In this document: in pieces, positions 27,009 to 36,193 of the stretch | Numbering within the stretch: position 1 is the stretch's first letter | Layout: each line of letters starts with the position of its first letter | Origin: Pseudoalteromonas rubra | GTDB taxonomy: Bacteria > Pseudomonadota > Gammaproteobacteria > Enterobacterales > Alteromonadaceae | Reading direction: 5' to 3' | NCBI RefSeq assembly: GCF_005886805.2 | Contig: NZ_CP045429.1 | Span: 2,264,501-2,328,500, forward strand | DNA: 64,000 nt | The notes under the pieces: generated by a model | Told to the model about the DNA's origin: nothing | What the model saw: the letters and a program-made list of their open reading frames with translations, nothing else | Database searches by the model: none | Position numbers and translations under genes: made by a program

Positions 27009-27878
27009 ATGGAAATAATAGAATTAACTCGATTTGTCGAGATTGCGAATGCAAAGACGCTTCAGAGTGCGGCAGCCAACTTGCACACTACACCTGGTGC
27101 ATTATCCAAGTCATTGAAAAAATTGGAGTCTTCACTAGGTATATTGCTATTCGACCGAGTTGGAAAGCAGCTGTTCCTTAATGAAAATGGTAAACGCCTG
27201 TTACCTGAGGCACTTAAGATTTTAGACCTTAAAGATAACGTAAAAGCCATGTTGACTCCGACAACCCCTGTTTTTAATTGCCGTGTCTCAGCGCCAGCTA
27301 TCCTCCAATATCGCTGGGTAGGCAGTATCGGCGCCAAGGCTTGCGATATCCAAATAGAATATGAAACCGACTTCGAACTCACTGCGCTCGATAAAGTTAA
27401 AAGAGGCCTGGTTGATATAGCACTGACAACTCAGCTAATCCAATCCCGTTTGAATGAGGATCTCGAAATGGTCACTATTGGAGAGCTGACCTTGAAGTTA
27501 GCGGTTGGTAAAACCCATCCATTGGCCAGCCAACATTCAGTCACCTCAGCTGAGCTTGCGAACTACCCATTCGCCGTGCCAAATACGTCTCCATTCTGTG
27601 GGGAATTACGTGGATTTAGTTGTGATGGCTGGCCACACAGCAATCTAAAAAGAGAAATAAAGTGGATTGTTAACGATTACGCCGCGCTGTGCGAACTTGT
27701 GAAATGCGGGCTGGCCGTTGCTTTTTTGCCTGATTACATGATTGAGGCCTGGCAACTCACTCAGCTTGAAGTGGCTTCAAACCTGAAGAACGATACTGAA
27801 CAGGTGTGTTTAATTTACCGGCGACATGCGCCAGCCTGGATAAAAGCACTGGCTGAAGAGGTAAAATTAATCAGTTAA
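27009..27878 (+). CDS. LysR family transcriptional regulator
   Basis: 289-residue regulator. The N-terminal winged helix-turn-helix is complete: IIELTRFVEIANAKTLQSAA, then LHTTPGALSKSLKKLESSLG and LFDR. The C-terminal co-inducer domain runs from about residue 85, with the late VKCGLAVAFLPDYMIE pattern. Start 27009 fits the family's usual N-terminus; an ATG at 26919 would add 30 unconserved residues and overlap the divergent gene's start. It may control the divergent exported protein; the ligand is unknown. Confidence 0.88.
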   Translation: MEIIELTRFVEIANAKTLQSAAANLHTTPGALSKSLKKLESSLGILLFDRVGKQLFLNENGKRLLPEALKILDLKDNVKAMLTPTTPVFNCRVSAPAILQYRWVGSIGAKACDIQIEYETDFELTALDKVKRGLVDIALTTQLIQSRLNEDLEMVTIGELTLKLAVGKTHPLASQHSVTSAELANYPFAVPNTSPFCGELRGFSCDGWPHSNLKREIKWIVNDYAALCELVKCGLAVAFLPDYMIEAWQLTQLEVASNLKNDTEQVCLIYRRHAPAWIKALAEEVKLIS

Positions 27879-28180
27879 AGAATGGGCGTAATCGTTTCCC
27901 CTTGCTCAGATACCACCTTTAAGTAGATAGTCTGTAAGCAAAAAAAGTTTAGAAATGAAAATAAAGCAACTTTAAGTCATCTTAATCACTTAATTCTGCA
28001 ATGACATTTTAGATAGGCAACGACTCTTTAAACTGTCGCACTGACAGCGGCACGTGTGCTTACGAATCTTGTTATTGTCGCGAAGCCCACACTGACTGTA
28101 GTGACCTCATTGAATAATTGACAAGATTTGGCAGTTTTCATAACCATACACAAACCAAATTCACTTGATTTATAAACTAA
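27879..28180. other. Intergenic region, AT-rich
   Basis: About 300 bases between the 3' ends of the LysR gene and trhO. I see no coding sequence, RNA fold or repeat other than the terminator at its right end. Confidence 0.5.
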
Positions 28181-28205
28181 AAAAGCCAGCAATGTGCTGG
28201 CTTTT
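28181..28205. terminator. Bidirectional terminator between LysR gene and trhO
   Basis: Perfect 11-base stem AAAAGCCAGCA/TGCTGGCTTTT with a three-base loop. On the minus strand it is followed by TTTTTTA, a strong terminator for trhO; on the plus strand by TTTT. Confidence 0.85.
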
Positions 28206-28224
28206 ATGATCTTAATAAACAATT

Positions 28225-29211
28225 TTAAGCTGATTTAGCGCGCTGCGCGTCTTTCTTCGCTTGTTTTTGCTCTTTACGGGCACGTAAAGTTTCCTGTGCC
28301 TCATGACCGATATGGCCTTCACCACGTTGCTTTGCCAGCTCCATTTGTCTTTGACGCTCTGCAAAACGGGCTTTTTGCTCTTCGGTCACATTATCATGAC
28401 AGTGATGACAGGATACACCTTCCATATATTCCGGACGCTGCATTTCTTCTGCGGTGATCGGCATACGACATGCGTGGCACTGATCATATGAGCCTTTGTT
28501 CAAATCGTGGTCAACGGCAACGCGGTTATCAAATACAAAGCACTCGCCCTCCCACATCGTTTCTTCTTTAGGCACATCTTCCAGATATTTAAGAATACCG
28601 CCTTCGAGGTGGTAAACTTCATCAAATCCCTGCTCCTTCATATAGGCAGTGGACTTTTCACAGCGTATGCCACCTGTACAGAACATGGCTACTTTTTTAT
28701 GTTTTGCGGGATCCAGGTTCTTCTCGGCCCACTCTGGGAATTCGCGAAACGTTTTTGTATTCGGGTCGATGGCATTTTTGAACGTACCGATTTCAATCTC
28801 ATAATCATTACGCGTATCAACCAAAACCACGTCAGGGTCAGAAATCAATGCGTTCCAATCCTGTGGCTTAACATAGGTTCCAACCACTTCTTTAGGATCG
28901 ATGCCCTGAACACCCATTGTCACGATTTCTTTTTTCAGCTTGACCTTAGTGCGATAAAATGGGCAGGTTTCGTCGTATGATTCTTTGAAAACAATATTAT
29001 CCAGACCCGGTTGCTCATTCAGCCACGCTAGTAAAGCATCAATGCCTTCGCGCTTTGCGGCAACGGTACCGTTGATCCCCTCTTCTGCCAGTAATAAAGT
29101 GCCACGCACTTCATTGGCTTCCATGACATCCAGCAAGGGCTGACGGATCGCCTGATAATTTGGCAAAGACACAAACTTGTACAAAGCACATACAACAAAA
29201 TGGTTATTCAT
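28225..29211 (-). CDS. trhO: tRNA uridine(34) hydroxylase TrhO (YceA family)
   Basis: 328-residue rhodanese-domain protein that makes 5-hydroxyuridine at tRNA position 34 in an oxygen-dependent way. The N-terminal acylphosphatase-like part ([17 protein letters not shown]) and the rhodanese domain ([17 protein letters not shown]) are clear; the active loop is Cys178-Thr-Gly-Gly-Ile-Arg-Cys184. A C-terminal cysteine cluster (CHAC, then CHHCHD) follows, then a basic tail. Length and architecture match E. coli YceA. Confidence 0.93.
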   Translation of the reverse strand: MNNHFVVCALYKFVSLPNYQAIRQPLLDVMEANEVRGTLLLAEEGINGTVAAKREGIDALLAWLNEQPGLDNIVFKESYDETCPFYRTKVKLKKEIVTMGVQGIDPKEVVGTYVKPQDWNALISDPDVVLVDTRNDYEIEIGTFKNAIDPNTKTFREFPEWAEKNLDPAKHKKVAMFCTGGIRCEKSTAYMKEQGFDEVYHLEGGILKYLEDVPKEETMWEGECFVFDNRVAVDHDLNKGSYDQCHACRMPITAEEMQRPEYMEGVSCHHCHDNVTEEQKARFAERQRQMELAKQRGEGHIGHEAQETLRARKEQKQAKKDAQRAKSA

Positions 29212-29448
29212 AACTTTCTCTTTAATAAGCTTTATAACAGCCTACACTTAAGCACGACGTGTAAGCACTTAACCGGATCGCAAATCCGGCGCCAGGCGCG
29301 ATATTTTACGGATTTTAAGGATAATTGCAAAACCGTTTGCCCCCGGTGGTCAAAGAACTCACACAAAGCGCTGCAAAGTTATGGTGGTAGTGGAAGTTAG
29401 TTTGTTATAATGCTGCGTTTTAGAAAATAATTACTGGAGAAAAGTACC

Positions 29449-30780
29449 TTGAGATTTTCCGAACTGGGTCTTGACCTGCGCTTTGAAAAACAATTAGAAC
29501 ACCAGGGGATCACAACCCCGACCGAGATCCAGGCTCAGGCCATCCCTACAGCCCTTGCCGGGCATGACACCTTTGCTCAGTCAAAAACGGGCTCCGGAAA
29601 AACTCTGGCATTTTTACTGCCTGCCGTACAACGCGTGATGAAACAAAAGGCGCTCAGTAAACGAGACCCAAGAGTGCTGATCGTTGCTCCAACCCGAGAG
29701 CTCGCCACACAGGTATTCAACCAATGCCGTTTGTTAATTGCGGGTACCGCCATGTCTTGTACTAAAGTTCTCGGTGGTGAGAACTTTAACGACCAGGTAA
29801 AAGCACTTCGTAAAGACCCACACTTTGTTATTGGTACTCCGGGTCGTATTACCGATCATATCGAGCAACGCAGTTTACAGCTTCATGGCCTTGAATTGTT
29901 AATCTTTGATGAAGCCGATCGGATGCTTGATTTAGGCTTTGAAAAGCAACTGTCTACAATTAACAACGCAGCTGATCACCGCTTACGTCAGACGTTATTA
30001 TTCTCTGCAACGCTTGAGCATGCTCAGGTCGAGATCACATCAAGAGATCTGCTAAAATCGCCAAAACGGATCCTGCTCAGTGGCAGTAACGAAAAGCATG
30101 ACGATATTCGCCAGGCAATGTACTTTGCTGACCACCTGGATCATAAAGAAGCACTACTTAAACATTTTGTACAACAAAGCGATGTAAAACAGTGTATTAT
30201 CTTTACTGCGACTCGACAAGATACTAATCGCTTCAGCGACATGCTCAATGAACTGGGAATAAAGGCCGTTGCGCTGGCCGGCGACCTGGCACAGAGCAAG
30301 CGTCTGGATATTATGGATGCATTTAGCCGTGGCTTGTTTAAAGTGCTGGTTACCACAGACGTGGCATCGCGAGGCCTCGATCTGTTAAATGTATCTCATG
30401 TCATCAACTTTGATTTACCCAAGCAGGCAGAAGAATACGTTCACCGAATTGGTCGTACCGGGCGTGCTGGTTTCAAGGGAGACGCGATTTCCTTTGTAGG
30501 CCCTAAAGATTGGAAAAGTTACGAAGCCATTGCTGCTTATCTTAAAGAAACAGTCCAGTTTCAGTCTGTTGAAGGGTTAGAAGCCAAGTTTAAAGGCTTT
30601 AAGCCCAAGGTAACTAAGCCTAAACAGAATATCAAGCGTAAGCCAGCTGACACCAAAGCTAAGGCAAAGCGCGTCCTTAAGCGCAAACCACAACAACCGA
30701 AAAAGGCGATCCCGGCACCGTTTGATGTCGATGGACACGCACCACTAAGAAGAAAGCCTAAGAAGCCAACCGAGGAATAA
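29449..30780 (+). CDS. DEAD-box ATP-dependent RNA helicase (SrmB/RhlE-like)
   Basis: 443-residue RNA helicase with all family motifs: Q motif ITTPTEIQAQAI (21-32), motif I AQSKTGSGKT (43-52), PTRELA (81-86), TPGR (130-133), DEAD (154-157), SAT (186-188), TTDVASRGLD and HRIGRTGR. The lysine-rich C-terminal tail (from about 390) is expected to bind RNA. Length and layout recall SrmB (ribosome assembly, mRNA decay). The start is TTG 29449 with GGAGA 8 bases upstream. It forms an operon with the CvfB-like gene 2 bases downstream. Confidence 0.95.
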   Translation: MRFSELGLDLRFEKQLEHQGITTPTEIQAQAIPTALAGHDTFAQSKTGSGKTLAFLLPAVQRVMKQKALSKRDPRVLIVAPTRELATQVFNQCRLLIAGTAMSCTKVLGGENFNDQVKALRKDPHFVIGTPGRITDHIEQRSLQLHGLELLIFDEADRMLDLGFEKQLSTINNAADHRLRQTLLFSATLEHAQVEITSRDLLKSPKRILLSGSNEKHDDIRQAMYFADHLDHKEALLKHFVQQSDVKQCIIFTATRQDTNRFSDMLNELGIKAVALAGDLAQSKRLDIMDAFSRGLFKVLVTTDVASRGLDLLNVSHVINFDLPKQAEEYVHRIGRTGRAGFKGDAISFVGPKDWKSYEAIAAYLKETVQFQSVEGLEAKFKGFKPKVTKPKQNIKRKPADTKAKAKRVLKRKPQQPKKAIPAPFDVDGHAPLRRKPKKPTEE

Positions 30781-30782
30781 AC

Positions 30783-31619
30783 ATGCTAGGTACCACACAG
30801 TTTTTAATGATCGAAGAGATCTGTGCCGAAGGCGCATACCTGGATGGCAAAGAACAAGGCGATGTTTTTTTGCCGCTTAAAGAACTACCGGACCACCTCG
30901 AAGCGGGTGACAACGTTGAAGTATTTGTGTTCAGTGACAACCAGGGCCACCCTTGCGCCACCACGCAAAAGCCGCTTGCGCAACTGGGCGAGTTCGCCCT
31001 GCTGCGCGCCAAGCAGATTAATAAAGTGGGTGCCTTCTTAGATCTTGGGATCAGTAAAGATGTATTAGCACCATACAACGAGCAAAAACCAAAAATGCGC
31101 GAAGGATACAGCTATCTGGTAAAGCTCTACCTGGATAACGCCAGTAAACGTCTGTGTGCTTCAAGTAACCTTGGGAAATTTTTAAATAAGACGCCTGCGC
31201 AATACAAGAAATTTGAGCAAGTTGACTTAATTGTCGCCGCTAAAACTGATCTCGGCTACAAAGTCATTGTCAACGAACAACACTTTGGCATGGTATTTTT
31301 CAATACCGTATTTAAACGCATGTATATCGGTCAACGCATGACAGGTTATGTAAAACAAGTTCAGGAAGATGATAAGATTGATATCTTACTCGAAAAACCC
31401 GGCATGGATAAAATCTCAGATCTTGGCGAACAGATCCTTAAAAAGTTGGAAGATAACAATGGGTTTCTACCACTTGGTGACAAATCAGACCCTGAGCTGA
31501 TTAAGAAAACTTTCTCCACCAGCAAAGCCAACTTTAAAAAAGCCATCGGTGGTCTGTTCAAGCAGGAAAAAATCCAAATTGAAGCGACCTCAATTTCTTT
31601 GATTAAAAATAAAAATTAG
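30783..31619 (+). CDS. CvfB-like S1 RNA-binding protein
   Basis: 278-residue protein with tandem S1-type OB folds, similar to the CvfB/YitL family. The second domain shows AKQINKVGAFLDLGISKDVLAP, typical of the family; a further S1 domain (about 150-210, GQRMTGYVKQVQEDDKIDILLE) and a C-terminal winged-helix region (FLPLGDKSDPELIKKTFSTS) follow. It starts 2 bases after the DEAD-box helicase stop, so the pair probably acts on RNA together. Family members influence virulence-gene expression in Gram-positive bacteria; the role here is unknown. Confidence 0.9.
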   Translation: MLGTTQFLMIEEICAEGAYLDGKEQGDVFLPLKELPDHLEAGDNVEVFVFSDNQGHPCATTQKPLAQLGEFALLRAKQINKVGAFLDLGISKDVLAPYNEQKPKMREGYSYLVKLYLDNASKRLCASSNLGKFLNKTPAQYKKFEQVDLIVAAKTDLGYKVIVNEQHFGMVFFNTVFKRMYIGQRMTGYVKQVQEDDKIDILLEKPGMDKISDLGEQILKKLEDNNGFLPLGDKSDPELIKKTFSTSKANFKKAIGGLFKQEKIQIEATSISLIKNKN

Positions 31620-31638
31620 TCAACTAGAGTGATTCTAG

Positions 31639-31667
31639 AGAAAGGCGCAAAGGTGATGCGCCTTTCT
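31639..31667 (+). terminator. Terminator of helicase-cvfB operon
   Basis: Perfect 11-base stem AGAAAGGCGCA/TGCGCCTTTCT with a seven-base loop, 20 bases after the CvfB-like stop. The tail lacks a long T run. It shares the GGCGCA/TGCGCC core of the recurring hairpin set. Confidence 0.65.
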
Positions 31668-31676
31668 GGGCGGTGT

Positions 31677-31916
31677 TTATCCTATCTCGAAGGAGGCCAC
31701 GCCAAGCGTTTTATCGATATTAATTTGTTGGGTATAACTGATATAAATTTTTGCCGTATACAATACAGGCCTCATGGCAAGCTTTTCACCCAGTTCAACC
31801 GCTGCCAGATTGTCTGGCCATAGCCCACCCCAGTAAACTTTCTCAAGAGATAGCAATAAATAAAGCAGGGTGTTTTTTAACCCCTTGGTGTTGACTATAG
31901 CGTGACCCGGAGGCAC
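31677..31916 (-). pseudogene. Decayed C-terminal remnant of a GNAT acetyltransferase
   Basis: The last 50-odd codons of this 79-codon open stretch are clearly related to the C-terminus of the intact GNAT gene at 34608-35459: LAAVELGEKLAMRPVLYTAK aligns with EALALVEKLNMTAVFDTARM, and DKTLGVASFEIG with EKTFGVTSFEIG, both followed by TAA. No N-terminal acetyltransferase domain precedes it: the bases at 31917-32130 show no related coding. It is best read as the 3' end of a duplicated, otherwise lost GNAT gene. Confidence 0.65.
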
Positions 31917-32130
31917 AGTGCTCTGGTCATTCTAGTCTGGATAATTAAATGTCGACAATAAAGGCTTCGTTAATTGCCAGGCTTTACTAGCATGACGTAT
32001 CAATGACAAATACTATGCTGTGGGCAGTTTCTATTACTTCGAAAAATTGAGATTTTGGAACCTACCACCTATAAAAACACACGACATAAAAATACACGCA
32101 AGTGTTGAATAATAACAAAAGGAATTATAA
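31917..32130. other. Spacer and promoter region of the repeat protein
   Basis: No gene seen. It carries the upstream region of the 749-residue secreted protein; an AAAGGAA ribosome site precedes the ATG at 32131. No operator could be recognised. Confidence 0.45.
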
Positions 32131-34380
32131 ATGAATTTCCTCAACGTCCTTTCTCTGAGGAGAGAGCAGATCAATACCATCAGCTCACTGACTCTCATAA
32201 CAGGTTTAGTCGCCAGCCCGGCTTTTGCAAACCCTGTAGTCGGTAAGGTAACGCACTCAATATCAGCACCTGGCTCTGGCAGCGTATACGAAAACAGTAC
32301 CGTTAGTTGGTCGCCTTTGTCAGACTACTCAAACCTGAATTTTTCACATGTAAAGTTAGGTATAAAAGCGCCTGGATTGGGATACAGCTACCGCAACCTG
32401 TCCTCGAGTAACTACTCATTTAAACCAAGCAAAGCAGGTAATTGGTGCTTTGTAGTTAGAGGCTGGCATGATGGCGCATTTGGTCTTTTCAACTCCGAAC
32501 AGTGTATGAACGTAAGCGATTCCATTTCGGGTTTAGTTACACATTCCGTGTCCGTCCCTAGTAAAGGTAACACCTATAAAAACACCACTATTGCCTGGTC
32601 GCCATTATCGGCATTTTCAACAACCGATTTCTCATATGTTAAGTTGGGGATCCGCTCACCGAATGGGAGCTGGCGCTATCCAAATTTTGGCGGTAGTAGC
32701 TATACATTTATACCCGATCAAAAGGGTACCTGGTGCTTTAAAGTACGCGGTGTGTCGGGAGGTACATTTGGATTGTACAACACCCAAAGATGTATGACTG
32801 TGAATGATTCTGTATCACAGTTTGTAACGCACTCTCTGAATGTCCCTACCAGTGTGGCCATGAACAATCCGATAAAGGTAAGCTGGGCACCTTTACCTGC
32901 TTTTTCTGACCGTAACTTCTCTTATGTAAAGCTCGGGACTAAAGCACCCGATACGGCATGGAGCTTCCAGAATCTGTCTGCTTCAGATATAAATATTACG
33001 CCTAATACAGCAGGTCAATGGTGCTTCCAGGTTAGAGGTAATACCGACGGCGTATTTGGCTTGTTTACTGCGCAACAATGCGTGAATGTACAAACCTCTG
33101 TCAACGGCTTGGTTACTCATAAGGTTACACCCGTTCCTGAGGCTGTAGAAGGTGATCCGTTGGCTGTTAGATGGTCTACATTACCCGACTTTGAACACCT
33201 TGATTTCTCGTATGTAAAGCTGTACGTTACGCGCCCGGACGGAACGGCTTACCATGACAATTACCCTGAACATGGCGAGTACCAGTTTAACCCAAATCAA
33301 CCGGGTAACTGGTGTTTTAGAGTGCGCGGAAAATATGATGTACTTGGACGGTACAGCAATGACGTGTGTGCCAAAGTAAAACATCGAAATATGCTATTTG
33401 ACGGAGAGTTCACTCATGCAACCAATTCGGATTTGTCGCCTTTTACCAGTCACCAGACTTACCACATCGGGGACTGGAATATTGTTGATGTAAACGGCGA
33501 CAAAAAAATTCGTTTCACAACTCCGGTATTGAGCGAGCAATTGAATGATCCGGTTACTGACGAGCTTGATTCATATCAGCAGTTTTACGACTACTGCACG
33601 GGTGCCCAAACCCCATACACTAACTTTAAGTCTTTCCGGTGTATAAAATCAGAAATTACGTTTGGCCGAGACAATTACGAAGATGGCGCTGATGTAAGTG
33701 CAGGTGCCACAAGCTGGTATGCTTATGAGTTTACGATTGACAAAATGCTCACCAAAGAAGAGTGCATATCGAAAAAGTCTAATAAATGCTATGTATTTAT
33801 ATCTCAGTTTCATACGACCAGCGCACACCCGCATTTGTCGCCCAATAATGCGGTATTGCTGAGATATACTGACGATAAATTCAACGACATCAGTCTGAAC
33901 GTTAATACAAAGGTTGATTGTGATAATCCCGTTTTAACGGGTACTTCTTATTGCAATGCGCCTAATACTTACTGTGCTGAAAAAGATGAAGACGACAACT
34001 GTATCTCAGTCAGAAAATACCAGCAGCACATAATGGGCAGTCTGTCTGGCTTAAGAGAAGGCGAAACTTACTTAATCAAAATGAAAATCAAATGGGATAC
34101 AGGGCTGAATGGGCGGGTAACGTCATATATTAAACGCCCGGAAGAAACCGATTTTGTACAGTTTGGAGATCAACAAAACATCCAGACTTTACCCGAAAAC
34201 ATACCTCTGGTTGTACAAACCGGGATGTACTGGGGCGGGTTAGACCCAACAATTCTATTTCCGAATGGAGATAATGGTTCACCAATGACGGTAACTTTAG
34301 ATAAAATCCAGATGGTGAGAGAGGTATGCCATCTCCCTGACATTTTCAAAAGTCAGTCTGAGTTGAGCAGCTGTCATTAA
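32131..34380 (+). CDS. Secreted four-repeat protein with polysaccharide-lyase-like C-terminus
   Basis: 749 residues. A signal peptide ends near residue 33 (ASPAFA). Four tandem repeats follow, at about 38-130, 133-225, 231-322 and 327-417, each with a WSPL/WAPL/WSTL strand, a FSYVKLG-type strand, a WCFxVRG motif and a closing cysteine (FGLFNSEQCMNV type), so each domain probably has one disulfide. The C-terminal 330 residues look like a concanavalin-type polysaccharide-lyase fold (heparin-lyase-like, PF14099 type): SEITFGRDNY, WYAYEFTI, FISQFHT, LIKMKIKWDTG and QTGMYWGG. It probably binds and cuts an acidic polysaccharide outside the cell. Catalytic residues cannot be assigned by eye; the lyase assignment is an inference. 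Confidence 0.75.
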   Translation: MNFLNVLSLRREQINTISSLTLITGLVASPAFANPVVGKVTHSISAPGSGSVYENSTVSWSPLSDYSNLNFSHVKLGIKAPGLGYSYRNLSSSNYSFKPSKAGNWCFVVRGWHDGAFGLFNSEQCMNVSDSISGLVTHSVSVPSKGNTYKNTTIAWSPLSAFSTTDFSYVKLGIRSPNGSWRYPNFGGSSYTFIPDQKGTWCFKVRGVSGGTFGLYNTQRCMTVNDSVSQFVTHSLNVPTSVAMNNPIKVSWAPLPAFSDRNFSYVKLGTKAPDTAWSFQNLSASDINITPNTAGQWCFQVRGNTDGVFGLFTAQQCVNVQTSVNGLVTHKVTPVPEAVEGDPLAVRWSTLPDFEHLDFSYVKLYVTRPDGTAYHDNYPEHGEYQFNPNQPGNWCFRVRGKYDVLGRYSNDVCAKVKHRNMLFDGEFTHATNSDLSPFTSHQTYHIGDWNIVDVNGDKKIRFTTPVLSEQLNDPVTDELDSYQQFYDYCTGAQTPYTNFKSFRCIKSEITFGRDNYEDGADVSAGATSWYAYEFTIDKMLTKEECISKKSNKCYVFISQFHTTSAHPHLSPNNAVLLRYTDDKFNDISLNVNTKVDCDNPVLTGTSYCNAPNTYCAEKDEDDNCISVRKYQQHIMGSLSGLREGETYLIKMKIKWDTGLNGRVTSYIKRPEETDFVQFGDQQNIQTLPENIPLVVQTGMYWGGLDPTILFPNGDNGSPMTVTLDKIQMVREVCHLPDIFKSQSELSSCH

Positions 34381-34420
34381 AAGGGACATTAGTCATCATT
34401 AGACAAATATACTGAATCAG

Positions 34421-34454
34421 AAAAGCACAAAGGCGTAAGCCATTATGCTTTTTT
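34421..34454 (+). terminator. Terminator of the repeat protein
   Basis: AAAAGCA pairs with TGCTTTT around an inner GGC/GCC mini-stem, followed by a T run (TTTTTT in all). It lies about 40 bases after the stop. Confidence 0.7.
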
Positions 34455-34563
34455 ATTGTCTCATTCAAAAGGTGATGAGCTATTCATTGAGTCTGCATTC
34501 GGGCGCGATAACGCTCCATGTGAACTGACTTTAGAACACAACATTAGCCTGTGATCTGGCACT

Positions 34564-34585
34564 ATGGCGCACTATCGTGCGCCAT
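34564..34585. terminator. Convergent hairpin ATGGCGCAC...GTGCGCCAT
   Basis: Perfect 9-base stem with a four-base loop, 22 bases before the GNAT stop codon on the convergent side and followed on the plus strand by CTTAGTTTTTT. It carries the TGGCGCA/TGCGCCA core. Confidence 0.6.
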
Positions 34586-34607
34586 CTTAGTTTTTTGACT
34601 CAACAAA

Positions 34608-35459
34608 TTAGCCAATTTCAAAAGACGTCACGCCAAACGTTTTCTCTATACCAACAGACGGTGTCTCTTTGGTATACATTCTCGCCGTGTCAAATACTGC
34701 CGTCATGTTGAGTTTCTCAACGAGCGCTAGTGCCTCTGAGTTACACGTAGGTACATCAAGATATACAGCACTATCATCAGCTACTTTGGCACTCAATGCA
34801 CCAATGATAGCCACTGCTTGTGACGCATTTTTGGCAAACAAAGGCGCTATTTTATAGCCCTCCTGGCACTGTCTGATTACACCTGCCCCCTGTAATTCTC
34901 CCGAAACAATCACACCAACCGAGAAAGCATTATTCTGTCCAAGCCAGGCATGCCAAAAATCGTTTCTTTGCACAGGAAAAAAGGGCATTAAAAATTGCTT
35001 AATCATTTCAGACGGCAGCGAATCAAGCGCTACGAGGTCTGCCGCGCCTCTGCATGCCAACCTGTGACTAATGCCCTGATAGCGACGATTTGAATAGGCA
35101 AAATTAAAACCCGACTTTTTGTAGTTTTCTTGCTGCTCAACCACTCCATCCAGACCAATATTGCATCCATCCAGTCTCGCCATTGCAGCCTGCCAGATTT
35201 TTAGCCCAAGCCCCTGGCCCCGGTATTCAGGTTTAACAATATAAAACCCGATAAAACCAAACGAACTGCCATATTTTACGGCAGAAATCACAGCGACCGG
35301 CTCATCATTCAGTAGCCCAATGAGAAACCCCTGAGGATCGGCCTGATAGTAACAATGTGCATCTTCAAGTCCCGGGTTCCAGCCTTCTTGTGCCGCCCAG
35401 TCGATTGCTAAATTCACCTCATCACGGGTCATAGTACGAATTGTATACTCTTGATTCAT
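34608..35459 (-). CDS. GNAT family N-acetyltransferase (two-domain)
   Basis: 283-residue acetyltransferase. The N-terminal GNAT domain (about 1-130) has the acetyl-CoA loop in PEYRGQGLGLKIWQAAM (Q/R-x-x-G-x-G/A), preceded by the FGFIGFYIV strand. The C-terminal half (about 150-283) resembles the second domain of YitH-type proteins (Acetyltransf_18). The substrate is unknown. An ATG with a usable ribosome site (GGAGC) opens the gene. Its last 50 codons have a decayed relative at 31677-31916, on the same strand on the other side of the secreted repeat protein. Confidence 0.88.
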   Translation of the reverse strand: MNQEYTIRTMTRDEVNLAIDWAAQEGWNPGLEDAHCYYQADPQGFLIGLLNDEPVAVISAVKYGSSFGFIGFYIVKPEYRGQGLGLKIWQAAMARLDGCNIGLDGVVEQQENYKKSGFNFAYSNRRYQGISHRLACRGAADLVALDSLPSEMIKQFLMPFFPVQRNDFWHAWLGQNNAFSVGVIVSGELQGAGVIRQCQEGYKIAPLFAKNASQAVAIIGALSAKVADDSAVYLDVPTCNSEALALVEKLNMTAVFDTARMYTKETPSVGIEKTFGVTSFEIG

Positions 35460-35610
35460 AGCGCTTGCTCCTTGTGTACAGCGATGCCGACATGACAGTG
35501 TACCAGCACTATAAACTTCTGGGTGGGAAAATGAAGTCCGACTAGCGCTGTTAGCCTTCCATTATCAATATGGACAGAAGCTAAACATGAGTACTCATCT
35601 GGTCCAGACG

Positions 35611-35910
35611 CTAGCTAATAAGCGCAACGTAATGCCACAAACCGGGACAAATCCAGCCCAGTGAAACTAAAAAGAGTGACGAAAGAGCGGCCACCAGGAC
35701 CACCCATTTAGGATGTAATTCATTACCATCCGGGTTGTCCGGCCCACCGGGTAGCTCTTCAGGTAAATGAGCTATTTGGCTTAGAATTATGAACAAGCAA
35801 AGGCATATAGCACAGAAAAGTAAACTCAACTCAGTAATATAAGACAGGACAAATGTCATACAAGGCACGATGAAAGCCACGTTTCTAGCGCTCTGCCAGT
35901 ACCTGTTCAT
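35611..35910 (-). CDS. Hypothetical membrane protein
   Basis: 99 residues, not recognised. Two adjacent hydrophobic helices (about 10-47), a polar proline-rich loop (HLPEELPGGPDNPDGNELHP) and a third helix (about 69-92). A GAGGAGA ribosome site lies about 7 bases before the ATG, which supports a real gene. No operon partner is adjacent. Confidence 0.68.
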   Translation of the reverse strand: MNRYWQSARNVAFIVPCMTFVLSYITELSLLFCAICLCLFIILSQIAHLPEELPGGPDNPDGNELHPKWVVLVAALSSLFLVSLGWICPGLWHYVALIS

Positions 35911-36193
35911 CGGGCTATCTCCTCATATGTGATTTAGTTGTCGAGGTAAGATTGAGTGCTACTACAATACCAGTCGGATTAAGCCGCACTTAATGTGTTT
36001 TTCACATAAGAATATCTTTACAGCAGAGTGATGGAACTGTAACGACATACTTTGCGGAACGTCAATAACCAATACTATCATGCATTGTTACTTGGCAACC
36101 CGCCGTGAAAACCTAGGCGTCAATTGATACTTTACCCTGCTAAAGGGTACCGATATAATGCACAGCTTTCAAACAACCAAAACCTACTAACAT

